Shown: positions 43,102 to 52,761 of the stretch, piece by piece | How positions within the stretch are numbered: the stretch's first letter is position 1 | Layout of the letters: each line of letters opens with the position of its first letter | Assembly (NCBI GenBank): GCA_009746045.1 | Contig: RPFO01000972.1 | Location: forward strand, 770,624-834,623 | Source: Mesostigma viride | Taxonomy: Eukaryota; Streptophyta; Mesostigmatophyceae; Mesostigmatales; Mesostigmataceae | Reading direction: 5' to 3' | Length of the DNA stretch: 64,000 nt | The notes under the pieces: generated by a model | The model's database searches: none | The model's input: the letters and a program-made list of their open reading frames with translations, nothing else | What the model was told of the DNA's origin: nothing | Program-made: the position numbers and the translations under genes

Positions 43102-44639
43102 GTGCCCTCACGTGCAGGGGTGCTGCCGGCGAGGCGCACGGAATGGTCAACAGTGTCAACCTCCGCGGTTGTGGCGCCACAGAAGAGGAAGGGGCTCATC
43201 GGGTCGCTCAAGCGGTCGCCAAAGGGGGCGACGGGACCATGGGAGGGGATCAACGTCGTGGCCAAAACGTCAAGATCCTCATAAAACCAATAGTCGGGGC
43301 GACGCGACAGGGCGTCAGGGACCGTGTTGTCAAGGCCCTTGACATATTCGATCTTGAACGGACCGAACTGTGCCAAATATTCAAGCCAACGGGCTTGGCG
43401 TGGCGTAAGCGTGGGCTGCGTCAACAAGTGCGTGAGGGGCCGATGGTCGGTCTGGATGATCAAGCGGTACGGGTCCGCAGGGTCGGGTTCGGCCATGGCC
43501 ACGTTGAACTGAGCACCCAGAAGATGGTGCCGCCAAGTATGGCAACAGTACACCACGGCCAACAACTCTTGCTGATGGACCGGGTAATTTCTTTCGGCCG
43601 GGATCATCGTCCGGGAGATATACTCGACCGGTTGGAGACCGAGACCATGGTCTTGGAGCAGCACACCGCCAATAGCAACCTTGCTAGAATCGCTATTGAC
43701 CACGAATGGCTTGGTGGGATCCGGAAGGATGAGGACAGGCGCAGTGGCGAGCCTGGCCTTCAGCAGGTCAAAGGCCTGTTGACACAGGCCTGACCATTCC
43801 CACGGTACGTCCTTCTTGAGGAGGTGAGTAAGCGGGGCCGCAATGGTCGCGAAACGCGGGATGAAGCGGCGATAATACGATACCAAGCCCAAGAAGCTGC
43901 GCAAGGCGCGAACATTCGCGGGAACAGGCCACTGTTGGACGGCGGCGACCTTATCGGGGTCCGTGGACACGCCCTTGTCCGAGAGAATGTGGCCTAGAAA
44001 GGGGACGCTGCGGCCTGATTCTACCTTGCTGCGGCGGGCGGACAGTTTATTATCCGCCATGATCTGCAGAACCGCGGCAACATCCTCCAAGTGCTCCTCG
44101 AACGTGCGAGAGAAAATGAGGATGTCATCCAAGTAGATGGCCACGCAGGTGCGTTTGTACGGCTGCGTCCCCGGGTCCCACGGGATAGTCGGGTCGCGCA
44201 GGTCTGCCGAGACCTGGGGCAGCCGACTAGTGCCCATCACCGACCTAAAGAGGTGGTTCATGAGCATCTGAAAAGAGGCAGGGCTGTTACACAAGCCCAT
44301 GGCCGCCACGCGGAATTGGTAATGGCCAAAAGGCGTGGCAAAGGCTGTTTTATGGCAATCTTCGGGGGCGATCCGAAGTTGCCAAAAACCGTCTGCACAA
44401 TCGAGCACCGTAAAGTACTTTGCGCCCTCCACCTTATTAAATATATCATCGATGCGGGGGAGGGGATACTTGGACTTCACGGTGATCGCATTGAGTTTGC
44501 GATAATCCGTAACCAGACGCCACTTCCCATTGGGTTTGGGCACCAGCAACACGCCCGCGCTGTAAGGGCTATTGCTGGGCTCGATCAAGCCGGCCTCCAA
44601 CAAGCCGACCAAGATCTTCTTGAGCTCTGCCAACTCCAC
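42957..44639 (-). CDS. Gypsy reverse transcriptase - RNase H
   Basis: RT runs from VPKPNGKWRLVTDYRKLNAI through motif A (VLDCADGFWQL) to YLDDILIFS (169-172), followed by SFLGLVSYYRRFIP. RNase H shows VVNSDSSKVAIGGVL, EQQELLAV-like QQELLAVVY and QTDHRPLTHLL. Between motif B and YLDD there is an unusual insert of roughly 28 residues (about 137-164). Coordinates start at a GTG reached after a +1 shift: the true upstream frame (HRIHLQEGHPP...RMGP) lies in 44585-44809. Downstream the frame breaks near 43.08 kb before integrase. Confidence 0.92.
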   Translation of the reverse strand: MELAELKKILVGLLEAGLIEPSNSPYSAGVLLVPKPNGKWRLVTDYRKLNAITVKSKYPLPRIDDIFNKVEGAKYFTVLDCADGFWQLRIAPEDCHKTAFATPFGHYQFRVAAMGLCNSPASFQMLMNHLFRSVMGTSRLPQVSADLRDPTIPWDPGTQPYKRTCVAIYLDDILIFSRTFEEHLEDVAAVLQIMADNKLSARRSKVESGRSVPFLGHILSDKGVSTDPDKVAAVQQWPVPANVRALRSFLGLVSYYRRFIPRFATIAAPLTHLLKKDVPWEWSGLCQQAFDLLKARLATAPVLILPDPTKPFVVNSDSSKVAIGGVLLQDHGLGLQPVEYISRTMIPAERNYPVHQQELLAVVYCCHTWRHHLLGAQFNVAMAEPDPADPYRLIIQTDHRPLTHLLTQPTLTPRQARWLEYLAQFGPFKIEYVKGLDNTVPDALSRRPDYWFYEDLDVLATTLIPSHGPVAPFGDRLSDPMSPFLFCGATTAEVDTVDHSVRLAGSTPAREGTCAAAGGEGLRPRTAIWCRRQESTLQCSPLERHSRWQILQQRSSSART

Positions 44640-45479
44640 GGGCCCATGCGAAAAATGGGTGAGGTGGTAGGTGGGTGCCCCTCCTGCAAATGAATGCGGT
44701 GGAGCACCGGTCTGGCCGGGGGAAACGTAGGTGTTTTCTCCTCAAACACGGCTGAATACTGATCGAGCACTGCGTTGAGTCGTTTCACCTCGTCTTCCGA
44801 CAAGTCCATGCCAAGCGAGTTTAACGAAACTCCAGCCTGTGCATGCTGGGCGCTGGGCCCGCGCGCGTGGGCAAGGGCGTCCAGACGAATGGAGTAAACG
44901 GGAGGAGGCTGCGGGCTCTCATCATCCGCTTGAACTCCCTTTTGGACATGAGAATGTCCGCAAGGCGACGACGGTCACTCTTGAGGGCAGGCGTGTCATC
45001 GGTGATGGTCATGCCGTTGGCCGCATACTGCCGCTCAGGTAACCAGAATGACCCATCTGGGAAGTGGGTAACCATGGTACCAAAAGAGACGGTCACCTTG
45101 GATAGTGCAGCCAGTCAATCCCTAGGATGATATCAGCCGCTTGTAAGGGAATGACCGTGGCGCGAATGGGCACGCTGGTGCCTTGTACGATAGGGGCCAA
45201 GTCCACATAGCCCGGGGATGGCTGAGTGTAGCCATCCGAGTATCGCACGCGCCGAGCAATGGTATGGGGAGTCGGGGTTACTCCCAGGCGCTGCACTATG
45301 GCCTCACTGATGAAGGTGGTAGCCGCACCACTGTCAATGAGGACCTTGATGCCCTCCAAACAACGCCCAGAGCCCTGGGGGTCTGGTAGGCTTCCAGTGA
45401 AGAGGAGTAGTTGCCGCGGGCCTTCGCTAGGCTCCGCTTGCCATTCCTGGGTCTCTGTCACCACATTACATGGTAACAA
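44585..45479 (-). pseudogene. Gypsy protease and linker, frameshifted
   Basis: The protease is in 45093-45479: VLIDSGAATTFISEAIVQRL holds the catalytic DSG, and DIILGIDWL is the ILG flap-side motif. Frames then shift near 45.09 and 44.82 kb before DEVKRLNAVLDQYSAVFEEK and the RT start. It normally cleaves the Gag-Pol polyprotein. The shifts could be mutations or consensus errors. Confidence 0.85.
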
Positions 45480-45538
45480 AACTTGGGCGACTTGTGCATG
45501 GCCGGGTAAGGTGTCGCCCGGAGTGCCCTCCCGGCCTC

Positions 45539-47413
45539 TCAGTCCAACGCCTCTCCTGCAGGCCCCTCGTCCACCGGTGTGCCTCGCAGGTGGCCGGATG
45601 CGGCCGCGGAAGAGCCATCATCAGGCTCGGCCGCGTCTGCGGCATCCAGTTGGTTGAGGGCATGCCCAGCTTGCTGGTAGGAGCTTGGGGGCGCCTTGGG
45701 TTGTTGGTACAGCCGGGGCTGTTGGCGCGCTTGTTGCAAGCGTCGGGCACGCTCACCCGCACTGGGAGCTGTGCGCATATTTCGCGCCGGTGGTGGCCTC
45801 GAGGCCATTTGCGGGGAGGCCGCTTGGAAATTGTTGCGTTGCACAGGCGGGGCCTGGTCCAGCGGAGGGAGATCAGGGCACTCACGTTTGATGTGCCCCA
45901 CGCGGTTGCAGTGGTAGCACTGAATCCGGGAAGTGTCCAAGGCATTAATGTCCAGGACCTCGCACTGTAGCTCATCCACCCACACGGGGGCGAATCCCAG
46001 CTCATTGAGTTCCAGTGCATTCACGCGGGGTTTTGGGGTCCGCTGCACCAAGGGAGCTATCTCCGCTAGGTAGGTCTTGATGTCCTGCAGGTTCCATTGA
46101 GCCCAGGAGAGGTGGGCGAATTTCCGCTTCACCTCATCCCGGAATTCGGGTTGCAAGCCCTCATAGAACCTTGCCAAGGCTTCTGGGCCCATCAGGTCAT
46201 CAACCCGCCCAGCTAGAAGCTCGAACTTGGTCATATATTCCCGATAGCTCAGGTTCCCCTGCTTGAACGCCCCAAAAGCCTCCCGGTCCAGCTTGTCTTG
46301 GTCGGGTGGCAGGTACTTGGCCCGTGCTCGCCGAAATAATTCAGCCAAGCTGCTGGGGAAGCCATTGGCCAGGGCGCTTTCGCAATGGAGAGCTTGTCTC
46401 ACATCGGGAGCCAGTGCCTCGCTGGACACCAGCTTGACCTTGATATCCTCGTCCAAGAGCTTGCGATTGTATGTCTCCCAGATGTCGATCTTCTGAGACA
46501 CTGCAATCTCCCAAGCCTCAAACTCTTGGTACGAGCAGTCGGGTTTAAACTTGGGAATATCCGACAGCTTGGGCAACGGTGGTAGTCGCCCTGCATTGTG
46601 AGTATCATCGTCATGATGGCCCATGATACTCGCGGGTCTCCCGGGCCCGGCCACACCTTGCGAGGTGTGCCCACGCGGGTAACCTGCCGGGGGGCTGCAC
46701 TCATCCTCACCCGGGTGCTCATACCCATGTGGGTAGTGGGCGCGGCTTGCATAATGATGGGCGGCGGTGGCCGCTGGGTGCTGCGCTCGTGGGTCACCCG
46801 GAGCCAGGCGGTCGTATGCTGAGTTGGGGAGGGGAATCGCCTCCCCTGCGACCCCGAAGGAAGACCGACCGGTCCGTGCGGTGCCCTGGCCCTGCCCAGC
46901 CATATTTGGCGAGGCATGGCCGAAGGGGCTAGCCCCAAGGGGTCCAGGCGCATGATAGGACGCCCGATTCGCAGCGCGGCGAGACCGCGATCGGCTATCA
47001 TACAAGGGTGGCGCCGGGGCGCTGCTGGGCCAAGTGGCCAATGTAGGTTGCGGCAGCACCGTAGGCAGGGCCCCACTCCTACCGTAGTGCAGGGTAACAT
47101 TATTCCCCTGCGCCCCCGCGCCGGCTCCTACACCAAGGGCCGGACCCGCCGACAATCCCGCGATGGATGTTCCACTTGGTGGTCCATTAAGGGGATTCAC
47201 TACAGGGCTATCAGGTGGTGCACCGGCAGCCGCCGAGGAATTCCCTCCCAAACGTGGGGTTTGTGCTGGGGATGACCCCCTAGAGCCACGCTCACTACTC
47301 GGGCGTGAGTGATTTTGGGTAGCTCTCTCTGCCGCCTCGAGTGCTGCCACGAGGGAAGGGGCAGGAGAGAAGCGATGGGCCTCTCGTCGCCCTCGCTCAA
47401 TACCGTCAGCCAT
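45539..47413 (-). CDS. Gypsy Gag with CCHC zinc knuckle, 624 aa
   Basis: Begins MADGIERGRREAHRF, 470 bp after the 5' LTR. A long Pro/Ser/Gly-rich N-terminal half precedes a retrotransposon capsid segment (about 290-460, including FEAWEIAVSQKIDIWETYNR and FGAFKQGNLSYREYMTKFE). A CCHC knuckle (CYHCNRVGHIKREC, about 500-515) follows, then a Gln/Ala-rich tail. It forms the cytoplasmic particle and binds the element RNA. The frame is intact. Confidence 0.9.
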   Translation of the reverse strand: MADGIERGRREAHRFSPAPSLVAALEAAERATQNHSRPSSERGSRGSSPAQTPRLGGNSSAAAGAPPDSPVVNPLNGPPSGTSIAGLSAGPALGVGAGAGAQGNNVTLHYGRSGALPTVLPQPTLATWPSSAPAPPLYDSRSRSRRAANRASYHAPGPLGASPFGHASPNMAGQGQGTARTGRSSFGVAGEAIPLPNSAYDRLAPGDPRAQHPAATAAHHYASRAHYPHGYEHPGEDECSPPAGYPRGHTSQGVAGPGRPASIMGHHDDDTHNAGRLPPLPKLSDIPKFKPDCSYQEFEAWEIAVSQKIDIWETYNRKLLDEDIKVKLVSSEALAPDVRQALHCESALANGFPSSLAELFRRARAKYLPPDQDKLDREAFGAFKQGNLSYREYMTKFELLAGRVDDLMGPEALARFYEGLQPEFRDEVKRKFAHLSWAQWNLQDIKTYLAEIAPLVQRTPKPRVNALELNELGFAPVWVDELQCEVLDINALDTSRIQCYHCNRVGHIKRECPDLPPLDQAPPVQRNNFQAASPQMASRPPPARNMRTAPSAGERARRLQQARQQPRLYQQPKAPPSSYQQAGHALNQLDAADAAEPDDGSSAAASGHLRGTPVDEGPAGEALD

Positions 47414-47867
47414 CGCGTGGTGGCTGGTAAAGTGTGAACAATGTGCCTCTAGTCACCTTGGCGGGATGACAAATTAAGCACAAAAAACGTCAATTAAAGG
47501 ACGTGAGATATTACTGCAGCTTGCCGGAGCTGACAGTATGTATCCCAGATATAGGGTGTGAGGCAATGGCCAAGACGCCAAATAATGCGTGAAATTGCAA
47601 CCCACAAAGCGTTTCCGTTTAAAGCACGCAATATAAGGAGATTCGTTTCCGGACGAATCCCTTAGGTCAACCGGACAAGGCCAGGTTGGGGCATGCAAGA
47701 ACCGCAATATGGGTAACGGGTATGGACAGTTAGGATTGTGGGGATCCGACCCCCACAATGAATTACTGCAAGCGGAATTAGTAAGGGTTCCGGCCCTTAT
47801 ATAATTCCGTTGCTGATCCGGATCAGATTACAGAAAAACGGGACGGGATAGAGGCCACTAGGAAAGT

Positions 47868-47882
47868 TTCCTCCGAGTCCAG
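47868..47882 (-). other. Primer-binding site of the Gypsy element
   Basis: Immediately inside the 5' LTR the minus strand reads TGGACTCGGAGG. The TGG start fits pairing with the CCA end of a tRNA; I cannot name the tRNA. Confidence 0.65.
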
Positions 47883-48616
47883 TTTAACACGTATGGCTAT
47901 TTAAAATAGCGCCTTAATGATTGAGAATGAATGCGAAAGACCTTTGACTTCCTATGCGTCACAGCGCACGATGGTGGCTTAAGAATACTTGTCACACAAT
48001 ACGAATAAGCTCAAACCCGGAAAACCGGTTTCGTATATTACAATGTCACCACACAGATTAAAACACTCAATGCGGGAAGACTTACACCCAGTAGGCGAGG
48101 GATTCACACTCGAGCCCACAGGAGATTTACACTCCAGGATTAAGCGATGGTAAATAATCTGTAGAGCAACGTGGTAAATTACGATACAAGGTCCGGATCG
48201 CTGGCATAGCTCGTGCCTTCCTATTTTGTCCCTTCGTCCCCGTTGGTGGCTGCGCCTGGCGCTGCCAACCAGGCATGACGTGAGGTCCGCGGGGACGGGC
48301 TTCTCGAACCGTCTAGAACACATTAAAGACCAGTACGGCTAGAGGCATCTCCTGAAAATATCCAAATGTCCGTAGGTACCATCATAACGCATGTGCAGTG
48401 CCACTTGGCTGTCCCGTAACTCCCGTTCAGGCGCTAGGTCTGCCTACGGCGCAAAGGCCGTCAGCAAATTTTCTACACTTACTTCCACACGGATTGCCTC
48501 GGCTGCCAACTATACTCAGTATGGCCTCGGCACTGGCGCCGGATTACGGTCGGCGCCGATCGACCGGGACGGATAATTTATATTTACCACAAACGGCATG
48601 TTGCATCCGTGCAACA
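47883..48616 (-). repeat. Gypsy 5' LTR, 734 bp
   Basis: Near-identical to 40157-40888. On the minus strand it carries the promoter end of the element. It ends next to the duplicated TCTGG. Confidence 0.95.
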
Positions 48617-48621
48617 TCTGG

Positions 48622-50606
48622 CCCGGAAATCTTGCCGCAACGAATAAGCAGCAATACATGCCTACAGCGATAATTACAAAGGTTCTTAGTCCCTAGCGAT
48701 GCAGAAAGCAACGTTCATTAACGGGGAGATTGAAAATGTTAAAGAACCTTTTATTTTATTACTTTTCCTCGTCATTTTCGGAAAGAAAACGCCAGGTCCT
48801 GCTTTATGCGCTGTCAACCCGTCCATGGGTGGCTGGCATTTCTTGCGCGCCTTGTCAGGAAAGATAGCATGCCATTGTACGTCTATTATCCAGTGGTTAC
48901 CCCCGAAGTCTATTGCGTTTAGAAATCCCTTTATTCTAAGCTTTCAGCACGGTTTCCTGGAAGGGTGCGTTGTTTTGTTCGCCGCTTGCTGCATGCACGT
49001 CTCTAGTTTTCCGGCAGCTTTCAACCGATTCGCTTACGTTATGCGTGGCAAGCTCTGAAATCCTGTCTAGGATTGGGTAATATCAAGGTAAGCTGCTACG
49101 TTAATGTAATGATATATGGAAGGATTTGGATGGCAGAGTGCTTATATTGCATATTCAACACGTACCCCGGCATGCCTCGAGGGCGGCATGCAACAAGCTG
49201 GCGAGCATATGAACCGTGCGTCTCAACGTGCTGGGAAACAAGGTGGCTATACTTCTCTTGCTGGCTATGCTTTGTATATGTGTAAGCTATGCTTACGTGT
49301 GTGTCCTCTTTAGATTTGTGGATCACAGCCACTATGCTTCACAATCAATGTGCTCTCAAGGATGCTAGCCATGCTTATGAGGATGGCTGCAAGCCATTTC
49401 GCTTATGGCTTTGCTGTATTTCGTGTTTGCGCTTACAGTTCTGTTTTGTTGGTTGGTTTTTGAACGGGGTGATGTGAACCTGCAGGGTTAGAACATTGTG
49501 TTATTATTGCTGGTTGATTGAGGCATCATCCTCTACTCTAAGTCAGCATAGCACGTGTAGATGAGCATGCTGTTTATGCACCTTATTGTTGAGCATGGTT
49601 TACAACCATGGTGAGGTGTGGGGTGTGGCTAGCATGTACGAGTCACCCATCTAATCCCACATGTTTCTGTTGCTATTGAACGTTGCTTGGGCCTCTAAAC
49701 ATTTCTGTTATTACCAATGAAGATTGCCAACTATGCTACCATAGTGTGGTGCTGCATGCTATGAATGACCTCTCTAGTACTCAAGGCTCATGCTCAGCTT
49801 GATCCTGCATTTGGTGGCTGTTTGTATAACTCAATTGGCAGCCGTCTATGTTAGGATTCTGATGATTTGTGGTGGGCAGGTGATGAAAAGGGTTATGTTT
49901 GAGCTCATGCCAGTCTATACTAGGGTTGAGGGGTGGCAGTTGAGGACACTAGTTTATGCCATCAGTCTAGCTCAGAATGACCTGAATTTTGATTCCAAGA
50001 TAGTTTGCATGATAAATAACTTGCTGGCACCTTGTTTGCCCCACTTGGTGGTGGGCAAGGTTGTGATTGGTGCAGCCATTTGGAATAAAACCGTATTTTC
50101 GTGCATTTTTTTTTTTCATACAAAAGAACATAACTGTTCACATACGTGGTCAGAATGAGCTGAAAATTGGTCCCATTGATATTCCCACCCTGTGGAAGTT
50201 ATTTTTATCTCCCTGGGCCCAACCCATGCGTATTTGATTTGATTTTTTTTTTTTAGTCACAAAAAAGACGTATTTTTCGGTAAACTGCATAAGTATGCCC
50301 AGACGTGCGATTTTGGTGCTGCAAATTAGCTCCATTCTTTGGTCTGGGTGGGGATTTGACAAAAATATGGTGTTTGGTACACAAGTGTGGGGGGGTTGTC
50401 CTAGGCAATCCGTGCTTTTAGGGGGTGTGCGCGCCAAAAATAGCTCCGTGCACATGTATGGTGATGGGCCTTGAACTCAAAAAGTAGCCAGATGCATGCC
50501 CAAGGGTCATATTTATGGTCCCCCATCATAATTTGCATTGCCAGAATGGGTATTGAGTGCAAAACATGTGTATTCAATTTGGGGGGGTTCAGGTGTGTCC
50601 GGACCC
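48622..50606. other. Core of TTAA element 2, no gene recognised
   Basis: About 2 kb of moderately AT-rich sequence with only short unsupported frames. The part near 50.5 kb shares words with 17.6 kb (GGGGACCATAAATATGA), identifying it as element core. Confidence 0.6.
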
Positions 50607-50607
50607 C

Positions 50608-51451
50608 TTAAGCAAGTCCGCCCAGGTGGAGGGAGCATCGCCGGCCGAGCCAGCAGGCGCCGGCTGGGCGGCGATGTCCTTCACCGCCTGGGCGGTGAGG
50701 CCGGCGGTGTCATGCAAGCTCTCAAGGGCGTTGGCGGTGGCTTGAAGGCGTTGGTCGAGGTCGAGGAGCTGGGCTTTGATGTCGGCAGTGGAGGCGGAAA
50801 TGGCCGTGGAGGTGGAGGCGGCGGTGGTGGAAATGTGAGGAAGTTCAGCAGTCAGCGTGCCGCCGATTGCTGCTATGTCGGCAGCAAGGGGGGTCACGTG
50901 CTGCTGAAAGGCTTCCGTGAGGATGGAGCGGAGGGTGGGGACGGTAAGGGGTGGAGCCCAGATCTCGCCGTCAGAGCGCTGGAGAAGGGAGTTGAGGATG
51001 GCGTGCTGGAGATGGGGGCGGACGCAGCCGGAAAGCGCGTGGATGTTGGCCCAGCGGCTGCCGTCTGGGCAGAGGAGGCGATTGATGGAGTGGAGATGGA
51101 GGCACAGGTCGTAAAGCGAAGCGTAATCCCCGAAGAAGATGCAGCGCATAGCATCGGTCGGAGAAATGGTGGCCCAGTCGTAATCTGCGACCTTGAAAGG
51201 CCGGGGCCGAAAGCTCGGTTCTGGGCGTGAAGACCCTCCTGTGTCGTCGGCTGGGCGGGTGCGCTTGGGGTCAGGCGATGCAGATGGCGAGGCGTTAAGC
51301 CCGGGGGTTGCTGGACGACCACCAGTGCACGACTAGTGTCATCGCCGCCTGCCGGACCTGAAGGCGAAGCTGCAGCCTGAGCTGCAGACGTATTTTCATT
51401 GCCGAGCGCAGCCGCCAGGCTGCGTTGCGTCGAGGCGCGTTTGTTCGCCAT
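50608..51451 (-). pseudogene. LINE X copy C ORF1, N-terminal part
   Basis: Starts ATG at 51451 (MANKRASTQRSLAAALGNEN), 65 nt from the element's 5' end. A frameshift between about 51.15 and 51.25 kb moves the product into a second frame (CIFFGDYASLYDLCLHL onward), which is near-identical to copy A. It is cut at the TTAA site and continues at 39888. Confidence 0.88.
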
Positions 51452-52048
51452 ATATTGCGTTTTAGATTCGGAAAATTATATCAGCATGTGCGTCTTAGAA
51501 AGACGAAGCGATGATCGGAATGAATAAACATGTGTTAAGAAGTCGAAACACCATGGAAATACCAAGCATGGTGCCGCAGCAGACCCGAGTCTTGACGTAA
51601 TAATATGTATGCCGGTTTCCAGGGTTTCCGCATGAAAGTTGGGTAAGAAACTGGAAAAAACTACGTTTCCTTTGCCCCAGTACCTCAACAAACTCGTAGA
51701 AACCTAATTATCAACCTTTGAACGCATCATCATGGTCGTGCTACCCAACAGCCACTGAAATTCGCGCGAAAACTGGCGAGATCTACCTGCCGCCATCGCC
51801 GTCGTCTTCACCTTCGTCCCGCGAAAATGCCTGATTTCAGAGGTACATATTTGTTTGCAGCTGTCACAAAAAAAATACCAAAAATACCAGGATTTTTTCT
51901 TGAATTCTATGAGATGTTTCTGACCTATTTTGAAAGTTTCAGACCAAAAATCGCATGTTTAATAGGTTTGCCACGTGTCAGATTACAACGCGATACATCG
52001 CGTTCTAACCCTACAACGCGATGTATCGCGTTGTAAAAAAACACGGGT

Positions 52049-52761
52049 TAAATAATATTAATAAAATAATTAATTAATTAATTGACTGATTGATATTAAT
52101 TAATTGATTGACACTTGATGTCGACACTCTTGACGTCAACACACTTGATGTCGACTCGCAAATTCAATAAATCTCAATCAGACAGTTGCAGCGTTCAAGT
52201 TCGAACATTGTTTACACGCAATCTTCATTAATTGATTAATTTACGCATTGATCAGGTAGTGGAGGCCAACAATCCTATATGGTAAGTAAGTGAGTACTTG
52301 CGTGCCATGCGAATAGGCATGCCACGGAGTACTATGCTAATCTCGAATTAAAAATGTCAGAATGACAACACAAAAGTTAAACAAACAAGCGTCCTCCGGT
52401 AGGGCAGGCGCATCTGAAACATCATGGCCGCAACTGCGTCAACCAGGGCGCTGGCCCCTTATGCTACAGCATTAGACTCAGTTAGATTGGTAAAAACTTC
52501 TTCACATCCATAAGAGGGTTGACTGCTCCCCGAATCCCCGACTGGAGCGAGTGATAACTTAAATTTATAAAACAGTCACCTTCCAACATGCTTTTGTAAC
52601 AGTGCGATGCTGGCAATTCTAGAGCGCATGTACTTGCGCTCGTGCCTTGAAGCCAGTAGCGCGCACAGGCAGTTTACATGCTCTAACTTACGGGCAACAG
52701 AATCGATTCCTGTCGAGGTCAACGCACAATACAATGCTACTCTTCCCATGCCTTGCTGAAA
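52049..52761. other. Intergenic sequence between transposons and secreted-protein gene
   Basis: AT-rich TTAATT/TTGATTGA repeats with three near-copies of CACTTGATGTCGAC-like words (52110-52160), then unique sequence. It is the 3' flank of the minus-strand gene ending at 52762. No gene or clear polyadenylation signal was identified. Confidence 0.45.

Larger units (their letters stand above)
40157..48616 (-). mobile_element. Ty3/Gypsy chromovirus LTR retrotransposon, 8.46 kb
   Basis: Two near-identical LTRs (40157-40888 and 47883-48616) are flanked by TCTGG direct repeats (40152-40156, 48617-48621). The element reads right to left: 5' LTR, primer-binding site, gag, protease, RT-RNase H, integrase with chromodomain, polypurine tract, 3' LTR. 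Frameshifts separate protease, RT and integrase, so the copy looks recently inserted but probably defective. Confidence 0.95.
39889..50607. mobile_element. TTAA element 2 (10.7 kb including Gypsy insert)
   Basis: Perfect 16-bp TIRs GGGGTCCGGACACACC, flanked by TTAA (39885-39888, 50608-50611). The empty site is visible in copy A of LINE X (CTGCTTAAGCAAGTCC near 16830). Removing the Gypsy element and its duplication leaves a core of about 2.25 kb without genes, almost the length of the TTAA element 1 core. The 48.6-50.6 kb part of this core is non-coding. Confidence 0.9.
38932..51516 (-). mobile_element. LINE family X, copy C, split by TTAA element 2
   Basis: Flanked by the 11-bp duplication GGAATGAATAA (38921-38931 and 51517-51527). 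The tail (TTAATT)n and terminal hairpin are at the left, and a 65-nt 5' leader and ORF1 start are at the right. Removing the 10.7-kb insert leaves about 1.86 kb, similar to copy B, so this is a full-length ORF1-only element. Confidence 0.88.
37713..52048. mobile_element. Outer TIR element (14.3 kb with nested inserts)
   Basis: TIR ACCCGTGTTTTTT at both ends, flanked by TAA (37710-37712, 52049-52051). Next to each TIR are palindromic words of the type CGCGATRTATCGCG (one copy plus a partial at the left, two at the right). Without the nested LINE the core is about 1.75 kb and has no gene, so it is non-autonomous. TAA/TTA targets suggest Harbinger-type mobilisation; this is an inference. Confidence 0.78.
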
